The notes under the pieces are model-generated. The model had not been told where the DNA came from and did not search any database. It saw only the letters and a program-made list of their open reading frames with translations. 64,000 nucleotides of DNA from Simiduia curdlanivorans. Lineage in GTDB: Bacteria; Pseudomonadota; Gammaproteobacteria; Pseudomonadales; Cellvibrionaceae. Within the stretch, counting starts at the first letter, position 1. Every line of letters starts with the position of its first letter. The stretch spans positions 1,116,001 through 1,180,000 of the forward strand of contig NZ_JAUFQG010000006.1 in assembly GCF_030409605.1 (NCBI RefSeq), read 5' to 3'. Positions 52,212-61,606 of the stretch are shown one piece after another. Both the position numbers and the translations under genes were made by a program.

Positions 52212-53654
52212 CGGTAAAACCGCAATGCTGTTCACTTAAGAGGAGCGGCATTGCGATTTACTGGGTATCGGGTCTTTGATATTTTAACGGTCCGAGGGGT
52301 TGTTGGCCTCGGACGCCTCTCTAAAAACAGGCTGCCAATACCTGACCTCAGCTCTGACAGTCGTCGACCCGTTCCAGATATAGGATTAGAAGCCGCCATC
52401 ACAATCAACTGAACCGCTATATAATCACATACCGGTTTGAAGCGGATTTCAGACGGGGCGCGATCAAAACTTACCGCCGCCATCGAGGCTTCCCGCCTAA
52501 TTATGTTGTAGCTCAGTAACAACCCCCAGAGCTCTTGGTACACCAGATCAACTTTCTTACTTCGCAACGTAATCGCATTGTTTTGCATAGCGCTTTTGAT
52601 GTCTCGGAATCCAAGCTCTATTTCCCATCGCTCTTTGTAAAGCTCTGAGATGTGAGCCGCGCTGAATCTCTCAACAGGTAAAGAGGTCATCACCGATTTA
52701 ACACCAGACTTGACCTTGTAAGTAACTCTTCGAGCCTGCCATGTTTCTGGCAGCTCGGGATTCTTCTTTCTAGCCTGTGGGGAAACCTTCATTTGAATAA
52801 GCTCATCACCATCGCCATAGGTTTCAATGACTTCATGTACGAGCCCTTTTCTCTCTGGTATTAGCCAGTGGCGGTCAGAGCCTTGCTGGCTGAGTGTTAG
52901 CATGAAGTTTGCACTCCAAAAACCTTTATCAAACAAGGTCACAGAGCTTTCCGGAATGCTTGATAAGAAGGTCTCAGCAAGTGGGATTTCGCCTCGACGA
53001 TAAGGACTAATTTGAGCGTCAACCATGATATGAGAGCGCACGTTCATCAAGGCGACAAGTCTCAACATGGGAAACGGCGTTTGCCGCGTAGATGACGTAT
53101 TACCCGAACCAAAGTGCTCTCGAAGCTCTGGTGTATCCTGGGTGCGAAATAGCGCCCCATCTACCGCCATCACCCTCAAACCGTTCCATTCATCTTCCGA
53201 ATAGCGTTCGCGCCCCCAGTGCGTACCTGTTTGTCGAAACAACCACTCTACGGGCTCGGAGCCCAGTCGTTTCCGGGCATTAGTGACACCACTTCGAGCT
53301 AACAGACTGTCAGAGGCCAGGCCTTGTGCGCATATATTTAAACGTCTAGCCACTTCATGCACAGGTTCATTGCGAAACATCGCCATACCTAAGACAAGCC
53401 AGAGCACTTGGTCTGATGGTAGTCGGCGTCGTCTAATCGTCGCGGAGGCACTCAAGCGCAGTGCAGACTCAATCCACTCGATAGGTATGTTTTGCGTGAA
53501 TGAGCTAACGTCAGAGAAGTTAAAGAGGTCACTTAGGTCGAGCAGATCTCTCTGAAAGTCCATAAAAAAATCCGATGATGTTCCCATCACCGGATTTTCT
53601 ACAAAGCCCTGCTCTAATTCAATTGCTTAAGTGAACAGCATTGCGGTAAAACCG
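52212..53654 (-). mobile_element. IS4-family insertion sequence, complete, with target duplication
   Basis: The element spans 52223-53643 (1421 bp), bounded by perfect 18-bp terminal inverted repeats (CAATGCTGTTCACTTAAG at the left end, its complement at the right). An 11-bp direct repeat, CGGTAAAACCG, flanks it (52212-52222 and 53644-53654), within the size range known for IS4 elements. The target is the hairpin CCGGTAAAACCGG of a terminator between ftsH and folP. Intact ends and repeat suggest a recent insertion. Confidence 0.95.
52232..53590 (-). CDS. IS4-family DDE transposase
   Basis: Up to 452 aa. N-terminal IS4 domain (WIESALRLSASATIRRRRLP, DQVLWLVLGMAMF). The DDE core has VMAVDGALFRT (first Asp), VTLFDKGFWSA (second Asp) and the YREK signature YKERWEIELGFRDIK containing the Glu. 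The start is GTG at 53590, or an ATG a few codons later; MDFQRDLLDL at 53563 is plausible. The stop lies inside the left terminal repeat. It appears full-length and intact. Confidence 0.95.
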   Translation of the reverse strand: MMGTSSDFFMDFQRDLLDLSDLFNFSDVSSFTQNIPIEWIESALRLSASATIRRRRLPSDQVLWLVLGMAMFRNEPVHEVARRLNICAQGLASDSLLARSGVTNARKRLGSEPVEWLFRQTGTHWGRERYSEDEWNGLRVMAVDGALFRTQDTPELREHFGSGNTSSTRQTPFPMLRLVALMNVRSHIMVDAQISPYRRGEIPLAETFLSSIPESSVTLFDKGFWSANFMLTLSQQGSDRHWLIPERKGLVHEVIETYGDGDELIQMKVSPQARKKNPELPETWQARRVTYKVKSGVKSVMTSLPVERFSAAHISELYKERWEIELGFRDIKSAMQNNAITLRSKKVDLVYQELWGLLLSYNIIRREASMAAVSFDRAPSEIRFKPVCDYIAVQLIVMAASNPISGTGRRLSELRSGIGSLFLERRPRPTTPRTVKISKTRYPVNRNAAPLK

Positions 53655-53679
53655 GCCTTTTTCTAGCATCGGAAGGAAA

Positions 53680-55587
53680 TCAATGTTCCTTCGCAGGCCC
53701 ACCGATAGGACTATCCGGCTTGCCCTCATCTTTCTTGTCGCCAGAACCACCCTTCATCCGGCCGATAAAGTCATTGTCATCCCACTCCTTCGGCGGTCGC
53801 ACTTTACGGCGCTGCATCAGGTCGTCCACCTGCTCGGAGTCAATGGTTTCATACTCCATCAGCGCATCTTTCATGGCCTCAAGAATATCGCGATTGGCGA
53901 GCAAGGTGTCCATGGCGGTTTTATAGCAATCGTCGCTAATGCGCTTAATTTCTTCATCGATAATTAAGGCCGTAGCGGGTGAGTAATTGTTTGAACCCGT
54001 GCCGGGGTAAGAACCCTCTTCAATACCGTATAACAAGGGGCCGAGCTTATCTGACAAGCCCCAACGCATCACCATGTTACGAGCGTAGTGACTGGCCATG
54101 CGGATATCGCTAGAAGCACCGGTAGACACTTGATCCGGGCCGCCAACAATTTCTTCCGCTGCGCGACCGCCATAGGCCATGGCAATGCGGCTTAATAAGT
54201 AGCGACGGCTGGAGCTGTTCTTATCTTCCTCGGGCAAAATCATGGTAACGCCAAGCGCATTGCCGCGGGGAATGATGGTGACCTTATGCACAGGATCGTG
54301 CTCGGGCATCAGGTAACCAATGATGGCGTGACCCGCTTCGTGGTAGGCCGTCATTAACTTATCTTTCTCCGACATCACCATGGACTTGCGCTCGGCACCC
54401 ATGGTGATTTTATCGCGCGCCTTTTCAAACTCTTCCATGGTAACCACGCGCTTATTGGCGCGAGCGGCAAACAGCGCGGCCTCGTTAACTAAATTAGCGA
54501 GATCGGCACCAGAAAAACCTGGGGTACCACGGGCGATAATTAATGCTTCCACCTTTTCATCGAGCGGCACTTTGCGCATATGCACTTTAAGGATCTGCTC
54601 GCGACCGCGAATGTCAGGTAAACCGACAAACACTTGGCGATCGAAGCGACCGGGACGCAACAACGCTTTATCGAGTACATCGGAGCGGTTGGTCGCCGCC
54701 ATCACGATGATGCCTTCATTACCTTCGAAGCCATCCATCTCCACCAACAGCTGGTTCAAGGTTTGCTCGCGCTCGTCGTGACCACCGCCATGGCCGCCGC
54801 CACGGTGACGACCCACAGCATCGATTTCATCGATAAATATAATACAGGGCGCCTGCTTTTTGGCTTGATCGAACATATCGCGCACGCGCGAGGCGCCAAC
54901 ACCGACGAACATTTCGACGAAATCGGAACCTGAAATAGAGAAGAAAGGTACCTTGGCTTCACCGGCAATGGCTTTGGCCAAGAGAGTTTTACCAGTACCC
55001 GGCGGGCCAGACATCAACACGCCGCGAGGGATTTGACCGCCTAGACGCTGGAAGCGGCTCGGGTCGCGCAAAAACTCAACCAGCTCTTGCACTTCCTCTT
55101 TGGCTTCATCGACACCAGCCACATCGGCAAAAGTGGTCTTGATCTGATCTTCACCCAGCAAACGCGCCTTGCTCTTGCCAAAGCTCATCGGGCCGCCCTT
55201 ACCACCGGCGCCACCCTGCATTTGGCGCATGAAAAACATGAACACGGCAATAATTAACAGAATGGGGAAGCTGGCGAAAAACAGCTGCTGCCAAAAGCCA
55301 GCTTGCTCGGGCTTTTGGCCTTCAACCACAACATTATGGTTGAGCAGGTCATCCATCAACTTGCCGTCCATCAGCTGCGGGCGCACCGTCTCGAAGCGGG
55401 TGCCATCGGAGCGCGTACCCTGAATGATCAAGCCATCAATATTGACCTCTTTCACCCGGTCAGCTTGAACTTCCATGACGAAGTTCGAATAAGGAAGTGT
55501 TTCCTTGGCGCTGGGGCTATTAAAGTTCTGGAACACCGACAACAGCACCACGGCGATGATGAGCCACAGAACTAGATTTTTTGCCAT
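53680..55587 (-). CDS. ftsH: ATP-dependent zinc metalloprotease FtsH
   Basis: 635 aa from MAKNLVLWLIIAVVLLSVFQ; the upstream in-frame extension is not typical. Membrane-bound AAA+ protease that degrades sigma32, LpxC and unassembled membrane proteins. Two TM helices (about 5-22 and 98-118), Walker A GPPGTGKT, Walker B CIIFIDEIDAVG, the pore region FVEMFVGVGASRVRD, zinc site HEAGHAIIG. An IS4 insertion lies 25 bp after its stop. Confidence 0.98.
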   Translation of the reverse strand: MAKNLVLWLIIAVVLLSVFQNFNSPSAKETLPYSNFVMEVQADRVKEVNIDGLIIQGTRSDGTRFETVRPQLMDGKLMDDLLNHNVVVEGQKPEQAGFWQQLFFASFPILLIIAVFMFFMRQMQGGAGGKGGPMSFGKSKARLLGEDQIKTTFADVAGVDEAKEEVQELVEFLRDPSRFQRLGGQIPRGVLMSGPPGTGKTLLAKAIAGEAKVPFFSISGSDFVEMFVGVGASRVRDMFDQAKKQAPCIIFIDEIDAVGRHRGGGHGGGHDEREQTLNQLLVEMDGFEGNEGIIVMAATNRSDVLDKALLRPGRFDRQVFVGLPDIRGREQILKVHMRKVPLDEKVEALIIARGTPGFSGADLANLVNEAALFAARANKRVVTMEEFEKARDKITMGAERKSMVMSEKDKLMTAYHEAGHAIIGYLMPEHDPVHKVTIIPRGNALGVTMILPEEDKNSSSRRYLLSRIAMAYGGRAAEEIVGGPDQVSTGASSDIRMASHYARNMVMRWGLSDKLGPLLYGIEEGSYPGTGSNNYSPATALIIDEEIKRISDDCYKTAMDTLLANRDILEAMKDALMEYETIDSEQVDDLMQRRKVRPPKEWDDNDFIGRMKGGSGDKKDEGKPDSPIGGPAKEH

Positions 55588-55910
55588 ATCATTCAAAGGG
55601 TTACCCTCACATCTTAAAGTCAGCCATGAACTTTGGCGCCGCTCACAACCCGGATACACAGTCTATTACCAGCATGATACAGGTTCAGATCACTGTAAAT
55701 GCCGGTTTGTCGTAAATTTTGTGCTGTTTCACTTATATTGGGCTCGAATGGTCAATTGCAAGCACCCTTAACATTTAGCACGCCAAGCGAGGCCCGAAAA
55801 ACCTAACCTGCTCACGCAGGAAGACGAGGCTGAATGCCAAGACATGCGTTACAATAGACCATTGCGCTTGGCGCCCCACGATTCATCGCTCCGTTAGTTC
55901 AGGAATTTTT
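55588..55910. other. ftsH-yhbY divergent gap; rlmE absent
   Basis: In relatives rlmE lies here, co-directional with ftsH. I see no rlmE gene or fragment, no SAM-binding motif in any frame and no repeats. The gap should hold the divergent promoters of ftsH and yhbY; no clear -35/-10 pair is claimed. Confidence 0.6.
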
Positions 55911-56213
55911 ATGCCCATTAGTTCAGACCGCAAGAAACAATTTCGCCAAATTGGCCACAATTTAAAACCTATTGTCATGGTAGCTGAAAAGGGCCTGAGC
56001 GAAGGTTTACTGGGCGAAATAGAGCGCGCACTCGAAGACCATGAACTGATTAAGGTAAAAATTGCCATCAACGATCGTGAATCGCGCAAACTCGCCATCG
56101 CCGAGCTGTGCAAATTAGCACGAGCGGAAGTGGTGCAAGAGATCGGCAAGGTCGCCCTGATCTTTCGCGCAGCGCGCGAGCCCAATCCAAAACTGTCCAA
56201 TATCATGCGCTAA
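55911..56213 (+). CDS. yhbY: YhbY-type CRM-domain RNA-binding protein
   Basis: 100 aa, single CRM domain associated with pre-50S subunits. Motifs: RKKQFRQIGHNLKPIVMVAE, KGLSEG, ALEDHELIKVKIAINDRESR and the terminal GKVALIFRAAREPNPKLS. It is transcribed opposite to ftsH and greA, as is usual. Confidence 0.95.
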   Translation: MPISSDRKKQFRQIGHNLKPIVMVAEKGLSEGLLGEIERALEDHELIKVKIAINDRESRKLAIAELCKLARAEVVQEIGKVALIFRAAREPNPKLSNIMR

Positions 56214-56238
56214 CCTAGCGCCATGATAATCTTTGGCG

Positions 56239-56275
56239 CACAAAAAAGCCGGCACTGGTGCCGGCTTTTTTTGTG
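56239..56275. terminator. Bidirectional intrinsic terminator between yhbY and greA
   Basis: CACAAAAAAGCCGGCAC and its near-perfect complement with a TG centre; U-tracts on both strands. Confidence 0.92.
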
Positions 56276-56294
56276 CGGGCCTTTTTAAAGGCGC

Positions 56295-56392
56295 CTACTT
56301 ATAAACGTCTACCTATAAACGTCTACCTATAAACGTCTACCTATAAACATCTACCTATAAACATCTACCTATAAACGTCTAGTTATAGCCGC
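56295..56392. repeat. 14-bp tandem repeat downstream of greA
   Basis: Seven head-to-tail units of 14 bp, consensus CTACCTATAAACGT; units four and five have ACAT in place of ACGT, and the last is degenerate. Unrelated in sequence to the 29-bp family. It lies between the terminator and the greA stop, in the greA 3' UTR. Confidence 0.95.
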
Positions 56393-56412
56393 CTACTTAC
56401 CGATAACGAAGC

Positions 56413-56889
56413 TTAGCAATAACGCACCGCATCAATCTCGTACTCCACTTCACCGGCAGGCGTGCGCACGAGCACCACATCACCGACTTCTTTTCCGATT
56501 AACGCGCGCGCAATCGGCGAAGAGACAGAAATCATATTGGCTTTCACATCGGCTTCATCATCGCCAACAATTTTATAGGTCTGCAGCTGATCGGTATCCA
56601 AATTGAGAATATCAACCGTTGAGCCAAAGATGACTTTATCGCCAGCCGGCATTTTTGAAATATCGATAATCTGGGCATTACCCAATTTACCTTCGATCTC
56701 CTGAATACGGCCCTCGCAAAAACCTTGTTGTTCACGCGCGGCATGGTATTCGGCGTTTTCTTTTAAATCGCCGTGCTCGCGCGCTTCGGCAATGGCAGTC
56801 ACAATGCGCGGGCGGTCAACTTTTTTCAGCTGTTCTAACTCGAGGCGCAATTTTTCTGCACCTTCAACGGTCATTGGAAATTTTGTCAT
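56413..56889 (-). CDS. greA: Transcription elongation factor GreA
   Basis: 158 aa. It rescues backtracked RNA polymerase by stimulating transcript cleavage. The N-terminal coiled coil has the acidic tip ...EAREHGDLKENAEYHAAREQ, and the C-terminal FKBP-like domain includes SPIARALIGKEVGDVV. Its start overlaps the carB stop as ATGA, so it is translationally coupled to carB. Confidence 0.98.
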   Translation of the reverse strand: MTKFPMTVEGAEKLRLELEQLKKVDRPRIVTAIAEAREHGDLKENAEYHAAREQQGFCEGRIQEIEGKLGNAQIIDISKMPAGDKVIFGSTVDILNLDTDQLQTYKIVGDDEADVKANMISVSSPIARALIGKEVGDVVLVRTPAGEVEYEIDAVRYC

Positions 56890-59800
56890 GCCACAATCCT
56901 CTTGTGCAGATCCTGCAGGCGACGGACATCTGTATTAATACCAAACCGCAAGGCGACACATAGGGCTTCGGCAGCGGCCAAGGTAGTTGTGTAATAAACA
57001 CGACGACCTTCGGCGCCTCGGCGAATGGAGGCGGAATCTTTAATCGCGCTCTTGCCTTCTGTGGTATTGATAATTAAATCGATTTCGTCATTTTTGATCA
57101 TATCCACAATGTGCGGACGACCTTCGGTGACCTTATTGACGACTTGAACGGCTAATCCCGCAGCAGAAATTACCGCCGCCGTGCCGCGCGTTGCCACTAA
57201 GTCGAAACCCAAATCGGCAAGCTCTTTCGCCACGGTGATCATGGCGTCCTTATCGAAGTCGCGCACAGAGATAAAGGCGCGGCCCTCAGTTGGAATAACA
57301 TCGCCAGCACCTAACTGCGCCTTGGCAAAGGCTTCGGCAAAAGTATCGCCTACACCCATTACTTCACCAGTCGAGCGCATTTCTGGGCCCAGGATTGGAT
57401 CGACGGAAGGGAACTTGTTGAACGGGAAAACCGCTTCTTTAACACTGTAATAATTGGGCACGATTTCTTTCGTGAAGCCCTGATCCGCCAAGGAGCGACC
57501 AGCCTGACAGCGCGCCGCCACTTTTGCCAAAGACACACCGATGCACTTAGACACGAATGGCACAGTGCGCGAGGCGCGTGGGTTGACTTCTATCACATAA
57601 ATCTCGCCGTCTTGGTAGGCCAGCTGAACATTCATCAAGCCAACCACGCCCAACTCGAGCGCCATTTTCTTCACTTGCTCGCGCATATCGTTCTGCACGT
57701 CTTTAGCCAGCGAGTAAGGTGGTAATGAACAGGCCGAGTCACCTGAGTGCACACCACACTGCTCAATGTGTTGCATGATGGCGCCTATGACCACTTCTTT
57801 GCCGTCGGATACCGCATCGATATCAACTTCGATAGCATTATTTAAGAAGTGATCTAACAACACCGGCGCATCATCAGAAGCCTGCACCGCATCGCGCATA
57901 TATTGCTTGAGTTCGGCTTCGTTATAAACGATTTCCATGGCGCGACCACCCAACACATAGGACGGGCGAACCACCAACGGATAGCCAACACCTTCGGCGG
58001 CGCGCAAGGCCTCTTCGGTAGAGCGCACAATGGCATTTGAAGGTTGTTTCAAACCGAGACGGATAACCATTTGCTGGAAGCGCTCGCGATCTTCGGCGCG
58101 ATCGATAGCATCAGGCGAGGTACCGATAATCGGCACGCCAGCTTCTTCCAGTGCACGGGCAAGTTTCAGTGGTGTTTGACCGCCGAATTGCACAATCACG
58201 CCCTTGGGTTTTTCCAGTTCGACGATTTCAAGCACATCTTCAAGGGTAACCGGTTCAAAAAACAGGCGATCACTGGTGTCGAAATCGGTGGACACTGTCT
58301 CGGGGTTACAGTTAACCATGATGGTTTCGTAGCCATCTTCGCGCATAGCTAAGGCCGCGTGTACGCAGCAGTAATCGAACTCGATACCCTGGCCAATTCT
58401 GTTTGGACCACCGCCTAAAACGAGAATTTTATCGCGATTGCTCGGCCGCGCCTCGCACTCTTCCTCGTAGGTTGAGTACATATAGGCGGTATCGGTGGCG
58501 AATTCCGCCGCGCAGGTATCGACGCGCTTATACACAGGGCGAATGTTCAAACTATGGCGATGCTTTCTAAAGGTTTTTTCACTCACGCCCAGTAAAACAG
58601 ACAGGCGCTTATCGGAAAAGCCTTTGCGCTTTAAGGCAAACATTTTGTTTGCATCTATCGAGGTCAAAGCCGCTGATGACATCTCTTTCTCGGTGTTAAC
58701 CAAGTCTTCAATCTGCACTAAAAACCATGGGTCGATAAACGATGCATCAAAAACTTCTTGCACCGACATACCGGCGCGGAAGGCGTCGGCCACGTACCAA
58801 ATACGCTTGGCACCAGGCGTGGTTAAATCGCGGCGAATGTGAATCATCGCCTCGGGATCAGCCAGATCGACGATCGGCTCAAAACCGGCAGAGCCTACTT
58901 CTAAGCCGCGTAATGCTTTCTGCAAAGATTCTTGGAAGGTGCGGCCAATAGCCATCACTTCGCCCACAGATTTCATCTGCGTGGTCAAACGGGCATCGGC
59001 TTCGCCAAATTTTTCAAAGGTGAAGCGCGGCACCTTGGTAACCACGTAATCGATAGAGGGTTCGAACGAAGCCGGCGTCGTGCCGCCGGTAATTTCATTT
59101 TGCAACTCGTCGAGGGTGTAACCCACGGCCAACTTGGCGGCAATTTTTGCAATCGGGAAACCCGTTGCCTTCGATGCCAACGCCGATGAACGCGACACGC
59201 GCGGGTTCATTTCGATAACCACTAAGCGACCGGTTTTCGGATCAACCGCAAACTGTACGTTTGAGCCACCGGTTTCAACACCAATTTCACGCAGTACGGC
59301 CACCGAGGCATTACGCATGATTTGGTATTCTTTATCGGTCAAGGTTTGCGCCGGCGCTACGGTGATCGAGTCACCTGTATGCACCCCCATGGGGTCGAAG
59401 TTTTCAATAGAGCAAACAATAATGCAGTTGTCGTTTTTGTCGCGCACAACTTCCATTTCGTATTCTTTCCAGCCAATCAGCGACTCATCGATGAGCAGCT
59501 CATTGGTGGGCGAGAGATCCAAACCGCGGGTACAAATCTCTTCAAACTCTTCCCAGTTGTAGGCAATACCACCACCGGAACCACCCATGGTGAAGGACGG
59601 GCGAATGATACAGGGGAAGCCAAACTCTTTCGGCACTTCGCGCGCTTCGTCCATGGTGTGGACGATTTTTGCGCGCGCACATTCCAAGCCGATGCGCTTC
59701 ATAGCCTGGTCAAACAGCTCGCGATCTTCCGCCATGTTAATGGCAGTTTCGTTGGCGCCAATCAGCTCCACATTGTACTTTTCTAAAACGCCGTGCTTGT

Positions 59801-60107
59801 GCAACGCCAGTGCGCAGTTCAACGCGGTTTGGCCACCCATGGTGGGCAACACCGCATCGGGGCGCTCTTTTTCAATGATGGCAGCAACAGTTTGCCACTC
59901 GATCGGCTCGATGTAGGTGGCGTCCGCCATGGACGGATCGGTCATGATGGTCGCGGGATTGGAGTTAACCAGGATGACTCGAAAGCCTTCTTCGCGCAGC
60001 GCTTTACAGGCCTGCGCACCTGAGTAGTCAAACTCACAGGCCTGGCCAATAACGATGGGGCCGGCACCGAGTATCAGGATACTTTTAATGTCAGTTCTTT
60101 TTGGCAT
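56886..60107 (-). CDS. carB: Carbamoyl-phosphate synthase, large subunit
   Basis: 1073 aa, full length. It makes carbamoyl phosphate for arginine and pyrimidines using ammonia passed from CarA. Two ATP-grasp halves are visible (SILILGAGPIVIGQACEFDY; KILVLGGGPNRIGQGIEFDY) with an MGS-like C-terminal allosteric domain. Signatures include RPSFTMGGSGGGIAYN and RPSYVLGGRAMEIVYN. It lies 55 bp after carA. Confidence 0.98.
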   Translation of the reverse strand: MPKRTDIKSILILGAGPIVIGQACEFDYSGAQACKALREEGFRVILVNSNPATIMTDPSMADATYIEPIEWQTVAAIIEKERPDAVLPTMGGQTALNCALALHKHGVLEKYNVELIGANETAINMAEDRELFDQAMKRIGLECARAKIVHTMDEAREVPKEFGFPCIIRPSFTMGGSGGGIAYNWEEFEEICTRGLDLSPTNELLIDESLIGWKEYEMEVVRDKNDNCIIVCSIENFDPMGVHTGDSITVAPAQTLTDKEYQIMRNASVAVLREIGVETGGSNVQFAVDPKTGRLVVIEMNPRVSRSSALASKATGFPIAKIAAKLAVGYTLDELQNEITGGTTPASFEPSIDYVVTKVPRFTFEKFGEADARLTTQMKSVGEVMAIGRTFQESLQKALRGLEVGSAGFEPIVDLADPEAMIHIRRDLTTPGAKRIWYVADAFRAGMSVQEVFDASFIDPWFLVQIEDLVNTEKEMSSAALTSIDANKMFALKRKGFSDKRLSVLLGVSEKTFRKHRHSLNIRPVYKRVDTCAAEFATDTAYMYSTYEEECEARPSNRDKILVLGGGPNRIGQGIEFDYCCVHAALAMREDGYETIMVNCNPETVSTDFDTSDRLFFEPVTLEDVLEIVELEKPKGVIVQFGGQTPLKLARALEEAGVPIIGTSPDAIDRAEDRERFQQMVIRLGLKQPSNAIVRSTEEALRAAEGVGYPLVVRPSYVLGGRAMEIVYNEAELKQYMRDAVQASDDAPVLLDHFLNNAIEVDIDAVSDGKEVVIGAIMQHIEQCGVHSGDSACSLPPYSLAKDVQNDMREQVKKMALELGVVGLMNVQLAYQDGEIYVIEVNPRASRTVPFVSKCIGVSLAKVAARCQAGRSLADQGFTKEIVPNYYSVKEAVFPFNKFPSVDPILGPEMRSTGEVMGVGDTFAEAFAKAQLGAGDVIPTEGRAFISVRDFDKDAMITVAKELADLGFDLVATRGTAAVISAAGLAVQVVNKVTEGRPHIVDMIKNDEIDLIINTTEGKSAIKDSASIRRGAEGRRVYYTTTLAAAEALCVALRFGINTDVRRLQDLHKRIVA

Positions 60108-60162
60108 TGTGGTTTCGCCTGAATCCTAAATATTTAAATACGTGGGTTACAGCGCGCTCGAA

Positions 60163-61299
60163 TTAGGCGCGCGCGGTCATCAATTCTATAAAGTGATCAA
60201 ATAAGGGCGCAGCATCGTGCGGGCCTGGGCTCGCCTCTGGGTGCCCTTGAAAACTAAAGGCCGGCTTATCGGTGCGGTGTATGCCCTGTAGCGAGCCATC
60301 AAACAAACTTTTGTGGGTCGCACGCAAGTTACTCGGCAAACTCGTTTCATCAACTGCAAAACCGTGGTTTTGTGCCGTGATCATCACGCGCTTATTGTCC
60401 AAGTCTTGCACTGGGTGGTTGCCACCGTGGTGGCCGAACTTCATTTTCAAGGTCTTGGCACCGCTGGCTAGGGCCAACAGCTGGTGACCGAGGCAAATGC
60501 CAAACACGGGAATGTCGGTTTCTAGCAGTGATTGAATCGCGCTAATGGCGTAGTCGCACGGCTCTGGATCGCCCGGGCCGTTAGACAAGAACACACCGTC
60601 TGGCTTGAGCGCTAACACGTCGGCGGCAGAGGTTTGCGCCGGCACCACGGTCAATTCACAACCCCGATCCACGAGCATACGCAGGATATTGCGCTTAACG
60701 CCGTAGTCATAGGCAACCACTTTGAACTTGGTGGTATCCGGTTTAGTAAAGCCCTGACCAAGCGCCCATGAACCCTCGGTCCAAGTGTAAGACTTAGCCA
60801 CAGTCACTTCTTTGGCCAAATCTAGGCCTTTGAGCCCACCGAAGGCTTTGGCTTGCGCCAAGGCGGCATCTTCATCTATGTCGCCGGCCATGATGCAGCC
60901 ATTCTGGGCACCCTTGTCGCGCAAGATACGAGTGAGACGGCGGGTATCGATGTCGGCGATGCCAACGATGTTTCGCGCGCTTAAGTAGTCTTCTAGTGAC
61001 TGCTCGCTGCGGAAATTGCTGGCTAACATGGGCAGGTCGCGAATCACCAGGCCGGCGGCCCAAATGCGATCACACTCTTCATCCTCGGCGTTAGTGCCGG
61101 TATTGCCGATGTGCGGGTAAGTTAAGGTCACTATCTGACGTGCGTAGGAAGGGTCGGTTAGGATCTCCTGGTAGCCTGTCATGGCGGTGTTGAACACCAC
61201 TTCACCTGAAGATGAACCGGAAGCGCCGATGGCTAAACCACGGAATATACTACCGTCTTCAAGAACGAGTATGGCGGGACGTTGGGCACCAGTAGACAA
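60163..61299 (-). CDS. carA: Carbamoyl-phosphate synthase, small (glutaminase) subunit
   Basis: 378 aa. The start is TTG, supported by a perfect AGGAGG five bases upstream. It hydrolyses glutamine and channels ammonia to CarB. The C-terminal class I glutaminase domain has the nucleophile in PVFGICLGHQLLALASGA and His/Glu in FQGHPEASPGPHDA. The N-terminal CPSase_sm domain begins ILVLEDGSIFRGLAIG. Unlike in Pseudomonas it is not preceded directly by dapB; two sensory genes intervene. Confidence 0.97.
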   Translation of the reverse strand: MSTGAQRPAILVLEDGSIFRGLAIGASGSSSGEVVFNTAMTGYQEILTDPSYARQIVTLTYPHIGNTGTNAEDEECDRIWAAGLVIRDLPMLASNFRSEQSLEDYLSARNIVGIADIDTRRLTRILRDKGAQNGCIMAGDIDEDAALAQAKAFGGLKGLDLAKEVTVAKSYTWTEGSWALGQGFTKPDTTKFKVVAYDYGVKRNILRMLVDRGCELTVVPAQTSAADVLALKPDGVFLSNGPGDPEPCDYAISAIQSLLETDIPVFGICLGHQLLALASGAKTLKMKFGHHGGNHPVQDLDNKRVMITAQNHGFAVDETSLPSNLRATHKSLFDGSLQGIHRTDKPAFSFQGHPEASPGPHDAAPLFDHFIELMTARA

Positions 61300-61606
61300 G
61301 TCGACCTCCTAAGCATTGGCTGGCATTTTGACTTTTTTCAGGCTGAGCAAAACAACCATGCTTTTCAGCATGTTGTGCGACGTTCGCATCATTTTCCGTT
61401 AAGGAGTGCACCGCAGGTCGTAAAAAAGCGAGATGAAGCAGCTGCTTCATCTCGCTTATTCACAGTGTCTATTCAGACAACATCTCTGCGGCCGATTAGG
61501 CGTCTTTTCGCCCAGCTCTGACCATAAGCAACTTAACCGCGCATTTTACGGAAAGCGGCCTGCGCTGTCCACGCGCAATTGCGCCAATTTACGCAAGCTC
61601 TACTCC
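61300..61606. promoter_or_regulatory. carA upstream region
   Basis: This 300-bp gap between the MCP gene and carA should hold the carAB promoter and leader. It includes a 16-bp palindromic terminator (61426-61457) and the AGGAGG ribosome-binding site of carA (61304-61309). No PyrR- or ArgR-type operator was convincingly found. Confidence 0.5.
61421..61457 (-). terminator. Terminator of the YfiR/MCP pair
   Basis: A perfect 16-bp inverted repeat without spacer (AAGCGAGATGAAGCAG and its complement), followed on the minus strand by TTTTTTA. Confidence 0.85.

Noticed and set aside
52179..52235. N-terminal extension of FolP
   Set aside because: These codons lie in the IS terminal repeat and target flank; the conserved FolP N-terminus starts at 52178.
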